The notes under the pieces: model-generated
Databases searched by the model: none
Seen by the model: the letters and a program-made list of their open reading frames with translations, nothing else
Told to the model about the DNA's origin: nothing
From: Bugulina stolonifera
Taxonomy: Eukaryota > Bryozoa > Gymnolaemata > Cheilostomatida > Bugulidae
Assembly: GCA_935421135.1 (NCBI GenBank)
Contig: OW285187.1
Location: 31,250,818-31,314,817 of the forward strand
Length of the DNA stretch: 64,000 nt
Direction: 5' to 3'
In this document: piece after piece, positions 42,809 through 51,800 of the stretch
How positions within the stretch are numbered: position 1 is the stretch's first letter
How the letters are laid out: every line of letters begins with the position of its first letter
Made by a program: the position numbers and the translations under genes

Positions 42809-45800
42809 CAAATAGACCCGCCTCTACGATGATGTCGTTGACTCGCCACCAATTTCTTTGACCACCGCGTCCACTTTCCCCCGGGTAGCAAACTCCGATA
42901 GGGAGAGAGCGCATCGTGCGCGTGCGATGTCACCCCCCACCTACGAATGAAGACAATAGAAGAAATGTGAACTGATAAGGGGTGAGTATGAGCGGAAGCT
43001 GCGCTAGTATCGTCTACCCCTTTGGTTTGGAGAGGTAAATGGTTTTTAATGTATTAGCTAGTGTTTTATTGCTCGGTTTTAAGGCTACAACCGGTAAACC
43101 CTCCGTTTTGAGGACGGAGACCCCTTACAATAGAGAGTGAATGTGAAAAAAATTATACGGGTATATGTACAAGGGTTATGATGCACTGTTCGTTTACTCT
43201 CCAATTTATCGAATGAAGTAGTCTCATCTCCGAGAAATCAGTACTAGCATTCTATAGGACTCGTACTCACCCCGTCTTCTGCAACCTTCCGCTTACCATA
43301 GAAGTAGGTGAGTCCGGTCTTTAGCTGGGTGTAGCTATACGTTTGGTTTCCTCTTCTGATAAAACCCCGATTGTCCCCTCTCACCGACTCCCCTGTCCTG
43401 AGCACGGAGAGGAACTTCTCTTTGGTTAGGGCGTTTCCTCTTTTGTTTAGTCCTTTGCTGCTATACTTGCTATCACCATCAGCGGACCAGCAAAAGTATG
43501 TTTTTGAGTTGAGCGCGATGACCCCCTCCCCCCGAAACTCCTCCTTAAACAGGCCGGGGGTTCGTGTTTCGTATCGTTGCACCTTCTCACAACATTCCCT
43601 CATCTCCCACTCTTGGCCAAGCACCTTGGTCGTGATAAAGTCTTCCTTGTGCCTATCGCAGAAGGGTCTGGGAAACCATCTACCATATTCTCTGTAGAAC
43701 TCTTCTTTTTTATCTTTTCGGATGACCTCATCTATACTACGAGCACTCAGAGCCATGTAAGCGCTATCCGTGTCCATTTCTACGTACTCAAAGTCCTCTC
43801 TGCTGACGAATCTGTGAAAATAAAACGGACGGGTTGTAGGGGGGGGTTGGGGTTGACACCAAAGAATAAATAGAGAAGGATTTGATAAAATCTTTGTATA
43901 GTCTAGTGCTACTTACCTATCCATAAAGTCGTAGTAGAATTCTAGCATTCTCAACTTGGCTCTCTGGAGGATAACGAATCCTACGACAGATGGAACATCC
44001 ATTCGAATCTAAAAGAAAGAAAGAGAGAGAGAGAGTTTACCCTACCACTCAGAAAAAGTTTCGTCAAATCAAGAATCAAAATAAAAAAAAAAGATTGTCA
44101 ACACTTGCCTTTTTCTTGTGAAGCTCTATCTCAAAGTAGTTTTCATCAACTTCGTTTAGACTAGAAAAGTGCCTACTCCTCACTTTGACAGCCGCCTCCT
44201 CTACTGTCTCCACATACTTGACAGTCTTATGTTTCTCTTTATTTGTTATGGTCTTTCCGTAGGCTGAATTCCCAACGAGCTTGCTGGTGCTGGCCAAGAG
44301 GGCCAGGTCGGGGTTCACATCCCCACCTCTTCTTGCGTCTGAGACCGAAGAACCAAAGTCTTTGTAGATGGCTCGTGGGATAAAGTGAACAAACTGATAG
44401 ATCCTGGTAATTATCAAACCTTGATCTAGATACCATCTAGCCAGATCGGAGAGTAGTGTGATTCGCTCGCCAAAAAGACTCCCCACGAGCATTCGCTGAG
44501 GTCTCTTCAAGAATCCGTTCTGTTCGGCAAAAGCGCGCATGTGTTCGCTAAGGTGTTCTCTTCCCACGTTTATATTCTTGAAAATAGGTGCCATCTCAGA
44601 GAACTTCGCTTTTAGCTCTTCGGGTACGGAAATGTCACACTCCACTAAACCATAGTACTCTCCACTACGAATGTTATTGATTATCTTATCGAGGTTGACG
44701 TAACCCCTCTCCGGATAGAGAGAAGAAAAGAAGATGGCGAGAAATGTCCTAACTTCTACATCCGAACGAACTCGCGCTTCCCACTCACACTGCCGAGTGG
44801 TGATGAGCTTATAGCCTAGAGCCTTGATGTAATCTTCTTTCCTTGCAGTGTCCACCCGGAGCTCTTCATTCGTCATGTTTCTGACACCTTTTCCGTTCCC
44901 TCCTAGCTCGCACTCGTGCCCATGCCAGTAGCAACCGTGGAATTGGTACACCGTCCGACTCTGTTCGCTATAACCATCCACTGGTAGGTTGTGACAGCCT
45001 ATCCTCATTTCTCCTCCATTCTGTTGGTGAAGGATGACCTCTCCTCTCTTCCACGATTGGAACTCTAACCAACCATGCGCCACTTTGCTGAACTTTTTAA
45101 TAGGTTCTAGAGCAAAGCCTCGGCTCTCTAGCCTCCGCCTGGGATAACCCGTAGGCATATTCCCCATCATACAGTATAGGTAGAGGGCGTTGGCATCAAC
45201 TCCCAGAATGGACCTACAGGGTTTTGCGGATGTGCCATACATCTTCTCTCGAATAGAGGTCACTCCAACTTCATGATGTCTGTGAAAGATAATGCTTGGC
45301 CCTCCCACGAGGTTATCGCGAAGAGTATGGTACAGACTTTTGCTCTCCTCATCGAACAGACATATGGGTTGCGAGTTGCAAAGTTCGTCTCGGAGAGACA
45401 TTAACCTATGCAGCGGAAGAGCGGCTTGTGGAGGAGAGTAGCCATAAGGTCGGGCCTCCACCTCCATAAACAACCATCTGATAGCCAAGCCTGGAAGCGA
45501 GATTGCGGATTTCAACATGTCAATACCCTTTTGTCGATAGATAGAGCTCTGACGTGCAATGGCCTCGATGAATGGGGCCACATCGAGGTTGTTGTACCAG
45601 ATGAGAAAATCCCTGAACGTTTCCATGTTCTCTCTTTCCCACACGACCTGACAGTGGTGATAATCTTGCTCGCTCAATTCTTGCTGAGTCAGCGAGTTGA
45701 AAAAACTCTCTCGGGGAGGGAGTCCATAATAATCCAACCTTCTCAGGGAATCTACCCAGTCGTAAGGAAAGAATCCCTTACTCTCTGACACGCCAAATGC

Positions 45801-48800
45801 CTTCAAGTATTTGGAGTAGTTGAAGCCCGGTGCGATAAAGTTGCATATGTCAAGGAACCTAAAACGTCTACTCTCCACGCAGGACATACTGTTAACACGC
45901 TTAACGATGAAGACAAAATCTTCTCCCTCCTCCTCTTGTAGAGAGCGAAGCAAAGGTCCCTTTAGTATATTTAGGTCATACTTTTGTGAGTTGAAACCAA
46001 CCACCGGAACGCTGGAGATGTGTTGTTCTAACTCTCTTTCTAATCCGGAGAGACCGGACTTCACCCTGTAAGTCGAGACGTTAGAGAACTTTTCGTCAGC
46101 AAAGGCTTCTTCTCTATCCGCCCGATCCGCAAGGAAAGTAGAGAGTCGCTTGCGTACATCCCGGAATCTTTCTCCGAACAAATCTCCTGCCACGTCAGCA
46201 ATCTTTGCTATGTAGTGGACGAATTGACGAATGCACTTCGTTCCATCCTTGCTGTCGACACTCCTCACAAAGCACTTGGCCTGCTCAAACCCCGGGACGT
46301 TAGAACATACAGATATGCTCAGTAACTCGTGTCTTGCACTAAAAGTCATTGTGGAGGTGTTAGTTTGTAGGTTGTCTTTTGGCATGAAGCATTCAATATC
46401 ATAGGTGATATAGTAGGGGTAGTATAAGAGGTCGGGGTTCACCACCTCTATTCCCGCCACTCGCTTGAGTTTTGTGAATATGGTTGGCGGGGGTCCAAAC
46501 GTTCCACCAGGGAAAACAAACACCGATGCTTCCTCTGGCGAGCACTTATGTCGCCGTAGGCTGGACAAACGTGTGAAAGCGCCATCGCACAACTTGCAGG
46601 TGAAACATCTGGCAAACGAATCAACATTCTTTATCCAGCTGAAGTGTTTTTCGTACATGTTGACAAAGAGTTTACGGGCTTTGTTTCGTGCCCCAGATGA
46701 CCAAACTATCGGAGCTACCCCCTCATCAGTTAGGCAGAAGACTATTATAGATATGTCAAAATGATCTTCCAAGGCCAGCAGATCACTCGCGCCCACCCCG
46801 GGAAAGTCTGACAAAGTTGATGAGGGTGGGGAAGAAGATCTAGATTGTCTCATGTATTGTTTAAACAAGCGATGTGTTGTGGTCTGAGAGGGGCGATGAC
46901 AGCAACATCCCTTCTTTGGGTCGCAGTTACAGTCATACATCATGGCCAAACATCTAAAGAAACACAATTTGTCTGGGTAGGGACGGGCACCTCCTCTGGC
47001 CCAAAAGTCTACATCTAGTGCTATCACATGTCGGTTGTTAAGTATGTAGTCTGGGAGTTTGCTCACTACACCGCCCACCTTGCCAATCTCTAGGAGTTTA
47101 TAGATGTAGAATGTCAGATTCGCAATGTGACGTAAAGCCCAAGCGGTATTCGGTCTCCTTTGTGCTGACCTCTCTCTCAAGTCGAGCTCCTGCACAGATT
47201 CGCAAAACTCTCTCATCTCATTCTCTGCTCTGATCAGTCTTGGCTTGGGGAAGAACGCGGCATTGTTGCTTGATGAGTGAAAGTAGCGCAACTCTCCACT
47301 GGTCTTATGCTCGAGGATGACTCCAGCGCTACAGTTAATCTTCACAGTACAAGGTACTCTCTTCCACATCGCTCTCAATTTAGTCCACACCTCTTCATCT
47401 CCTTCATCTTCACATTCCCCTCTCCACACTCGAACGTTGAGAATGTCTTCTACAGGACGAGAGTGTATTGTGGACCTGATCGAGCTCCAATAGCGGGCTA
47501 GTAGCACCCCCATCTCATCCCCCTCTTCAGCTGTTGGAGGTTTGGACCAGAAAACATCATCAAACTTCTCTGCATCCCCCTCATCTTTTTCCGCCTTGGC
47601 CTCGCTATGAAATCGTCTCATGTGATGACCTAGCTTTCTCCTCCCATCAAAACATCCACCACAAACCGGGCACTTGTGTGGGTGAGCCTGTGCATGCATT
47701 CTCTTCGTGTGCCTGTCTAGAGAAAACGCTGTTTTGAGAACCAGACCGCATAGTTGACAAGTGTGCTCGGCCTGACGAGAGCTCTCCCCCCCTATAAAAA
47801 TACAAAATAGTAGGGTGTAAGTTATTCTTTTACCTCATACTACTATTAGCAATCCACAATTGTTACCAACTACCTCATTTAGCACTAACCTTTTTTACTT
47901 GTTGACATCTCTGATCAGGTGCTGACTAGTAGGTAGGTGTCTCTGTTTAGTCTCCCTATAAAAAATATATAGTAGTAGGGTGTAAGTTAATTTTTTTTGT
48001 TTTTGGCTCAATAGCGTTATATACAATAGACACTTCACAATTGCTGCCGATTACCCTATTTAGCACTAACCTTATGTTGTACTTGTTGACATCTCTGATC
48101 AGGTGCTGACTAGTAGGTAGCTGTCTCTGTTTACTCTCACTCTGTTGACCAGAGGCTGATTGTTCATACTGCTAGAGTGAGAAACTCATACCTTAAATAG
48201 TAGTATTCAGTGGGCGGAGTCTAACCATTTCCCCACCCTTGGCAATACCACCCCGATGTGAATCCGATGCATCCCGATGTGAATCCGAAGCTTCCCGATG
48301 CATCCCGATGTGATTCCGAAGCTTCCCGATGCATCCCGATGTGAATCCGAAGCTTCCCGATGCATCCCGATGTGAATCCGAAGCTTCCCGATGCATCCCG
48401 ATGTGATTCCGAAGCTTCCCGATGCATCCCGATGTGAATCCGAAGCTTCCCGATGCATCCCGATGTGATTCCGAAGCTTCCCGATGCATCCCGATGTGAA
48501 TCCGAAGCTTCCCGATGCATCCCGATGTGATTCCGAAGCTTCCCGATGCATCCCGATGCATCCCGATGCACCCCGATGTGAATTGACACATCGGGACACA
48601 TCGGGATGCATCGGGAAGCTTCGGAATCACATCGGGATGCATCGGGAAGCTTCGGAATCACATCGGGATGCATCGGGAAGCTTCGGATTCACATCGGGAT
48701 GCATCGGGAAGCTTCGGAATCACATCGGGATGCATCGGGATGCATCGGGAAGCTTCGGAATCACATCGGGATGCATCGGGAAGCTTCGGAATCACATCGG

Positions 48801-51800
48801 GATGCATCGGGAAGCTTCGGATTCACATCGGGATGCATCGGGAAGCTTCGGAATCACATCGGGATGCATCGGGATGCATCGGGAAGCTTCGGAATCACAT
48901 CGGGATGCATCGGGAAGCTTCGGATTCACATCGGGATGCATCGGGAAGCTTCGGAATCACATCGGGATGCATCGGGAAGCTTCGGATTCACATCGGGATG
49001 CATCGGGACACATTGGGATTGGATAATAAAAAGGGAGGAGTCAAGAAATGAGCAGATGTATAAAGGGAGAGTGGGATCACAGTCTCAGCATTCAAAGTTC
49101 AGCACATCACTACTGTACAGGAACACTACTACAATAGTACATTATCAATGGATACTGACAACATAGTCCAGAACCAAGAAGAGTTATTTGCGGGCTTAAC
49201 GGACTCACAAATGGATGGAATTATTGAAGAAGAAGAGTGCAGTCAGAAGAGGAAAGAAGAGGTGGATGCGTTAAAAGAGGCACGGAAGAAGGGGAAAATA
49301 ATAGGAGTGGGGAGTCTTGCCCGAAAGGATCTTTCTAACATGGCGGACTCTCCGTCCTCCCCGGAGCGGGCCTCGGATAGGGGCGAGACCACAACAACCA
49401 AGAAGAGGAAGAACCCAAAAGGAGATGAAATCTGTGCTAAGAAAAAAAAGAAACCCCAGGTGATTGTAATATCAGATGATGATGATGATGGCCACGGAGC
49501 CGATACGGCTACGGAAGAAATGGATGGTGGTGAGACGACGAAGGGAAAAAAAGCTACCAAGTCCCCTTGCAAGGGGAAGAAAAAGAGCGGGGGACTAAGC
49601 CTGGAGAAAGCTCGTGCAGTGGCGGCAACCCTAATGTAAGTAGCCCTATTCGTATATCTATAAATTACCGTACTATCTTTCTCCCGTTTAACCACTTTGT
49701 CGGATCTATATACACCACTTTCATTATTGTAGGAGCATGGGACCGGAGAAGAGGAGCTCTCTGCAGACAACGGTGAAGCTGTCGGAGCTAGAGCCAGGAA
49801 CTGTGCTAGAAGTGAGTGGAGGTTCGGTGGTTGAAACGGCATTCGGAAAAGCATTCTTAGCCAGGGCAAGCTATGTGGATGACAAGGGGATGAGACATTG
49901 CATCAGCTTTCACACCAACATTCGTCACGCCATGCCCAAGCTAGCGGATGTCAAAGAAGAGGAGCTAAAGGACCTTACCCTTCCACCTAGGATCATGGTG
50001 TACTTGGGACAGCAGGAGACCGCTAAAGGACAAAACACATTCAACCGTATCGAGAGCGTGTGCTCCCTGCCAGGAGCAGCCATGAAAAAGCTGGCCGGTG
50101 ACTTGAGAAAGAAGACCTTGGCCCAGTTGGAAGAATTTTTTCGAGTGCAAACGCTATCTTCCTTCCCCGTTGGTTCTGTGCTGGTGGTGACCGCGCTCCG
50201 ACCCACATACATCCCAAGATGCGGTGATGGTGATAATGCGAGCAACTCCATTGCCACCTACGAGTGCCGGATTGGAAACGAAGAAAAAAAGGGAGAAGTC
50301 TTCCTTCCGGGACGTCTGGCAGTTTCGATGAAAGAGCTCCTCCCCTCCGTGATGGTGTACAAGGGACAGAAGACTTCCAAGAGCGGGAGAACATTCTACG
50401 ATTGTGCCATTCTAGACTCCATCCTCGGCGAGCGTCTCCTCCCCGCCACTGCACAGTTTTGAGGCAAAAACTTTTGTCATTCACACTCATTCGTGTCTAC
50501 TTATCAATTGATTTTATATTATTACTCTCAAACTCGTGTATCGTTAGCCTTACTCATATTTTTCATAGTCGTATATCGGTTTTTATCGATTGATTTTATA
50601 TTATTACTCTCAAACGTATTGAAAATTAAAACAAACTCGTGTATCATTACCCTTACTCATATTTTTCATAGTCGTATATCAAGTTTTTTATCGCTTGATT
50701 TTATATTATTACTCTCAAACGTATTGAAAATTAAAACAAACTCGCGTATCATTACCCTTACTCATATTTTTCGTAGTCACATATCAAGTTTTTTATCGAT
50801 TGATTTTATATTATTACTCTCAAACGCATTGAAAATTAAAACAAACTCGTGTATCATTACCCTGACTCATATTTTCATAGTCGTATATCATCTATTCTAG
50901 AATACATCACACACCATTACTCTAACCCGTATTTTCCTTCGCTTCACCCTACTCCAGCCGACGGTCCGCCCGCGAGGGTCGCGACGGGTCGTTGGGGCGG
51001 GAGGGCGGGGGAGGGGCGGGGGATGGGCGGGGGGAGGGCGGCGTGGGGCCACGGCTGGACTCGCGAACGAGAACCGCCGCGAGGCGGAGGGCGAGGCGGA
51101 GGGGTTTGGGGTGGGGAGGGGTGGGGAGGGGCGGGGACGGGTGGAGGGAGGACGGGTGGGGTTCGCGGGGCGGGGGGGCGCGCGCGTACGCGCGCGCCCC
51201 CTCGCCCGAGCCGTGGGACGGGGCGAGGGGTTTGCTCTTTAGACTGGGTTCCGCGGAACAGCCGATGAGGTTTTTGAAACCCCACCCGCGATGGGGGGGA
51301 GTAGGTTCTAGGGCTTTGCACATAGAGTGAGGTTTAGGGGAGAGGAGGGGCGAGAGGACGGGTGGGGTGGTCGTCCGCCCGGGGAGTTTTTGGATCTAGG
51401 GCTAATACGACGCGGAAAGGGCCGGGTGTCTGTGTAGATCTGCACTGACTATACTACTCATATGCATTAAAACAATACTATTTGACAAATCAATGTGTGC
51501 TATATGATCTTATAATTACTAGTCAACAATTAATACAAGTAAAAGAAGAAAAAGTAAAGTGAATTACATGTATGACAATCTTGATACTTCCAGTATAATA
51601 TGCCACAGGCCTCTAAACTTCCTTTCAATTGAATGCTAATTGAATTCCTATTCCCAAACCACATATTACAAAGCATAAATAGATAGACTATGATGTCTAG
51701 AGATAAAAGCAGTCTCCAAGTTACTCATACATTCATGTAAATGTAATTGAGTCGCCTCCTGTGTTTTTATTTAACATTTCTAGAGGGCGTTTGAGGAAAA

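Larger units (their letters stand above)
42353..43243. other. Left subterminal region of the element, no supported gene
   Basis: This 891 bp stretch lies after the polymerase stop. It holds an inverted third copy of the 14 bp element end (42396-42409) and a (CAT)n microsatellite at 42758-42806. Minus-strand frames at 42419-42652 and 42649-42933 start on TTG and GTG and have odd composition. The first ends next to a GTAAGT donor-like motif, so a spliced exon is possible but not supported. Confidence 0.5.
41809..51458. mobile_element. 9.65 kb Polinton-like element with PolB and two genes
   Basis: The element is bounded by 544 bp inverted repeats (41809-42352 and 50915-51458) starting AGTAGTATAGTCAG and by the 6 bp duplication CATATG. 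Both the 5'-AG end and the 6 bp duplication are known Polinton/Maverick traits. Inside are a family B DNA polymerase gene (-), a divergent two-exon gene (+), a 31 bp inverted array between them, a 106 bp array beside the right repeat and a microsatellite near the left. GC content is far above the host's. Polintons normally run 15-20 kb with integrase, protease, ATPase and capsid genes; none is seen here. Apparently identical ends and intact genes argue for a recent insertion. It lies wholly within Wnt intron 2. Confidence 0.93.

Noticed and set aside
42419..42933. Minus-strand frames next to a GTAAGT donor in the element
   Set aside because: They start on TTG or GTG, contain a poly-Met microsatellite, and no matching acceptor or domain was found. 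A spliced exon cannot be excluded.
45408..45788. 126-codon plus-strand ORF opposite the polymerase
   Set aside because: It is an antisense shadow of the polymerase exon, as are 45820-46071, 46465-46764 and 49243-49869 opposite their respective genes.
48193..49166. ORFs of 127-186 codons reading [17 protein letters not shown]
   Set aside because: The 31 bp units leave all frames open on both strands. The repeats show no start context or codon bias and overlap the promoter region.
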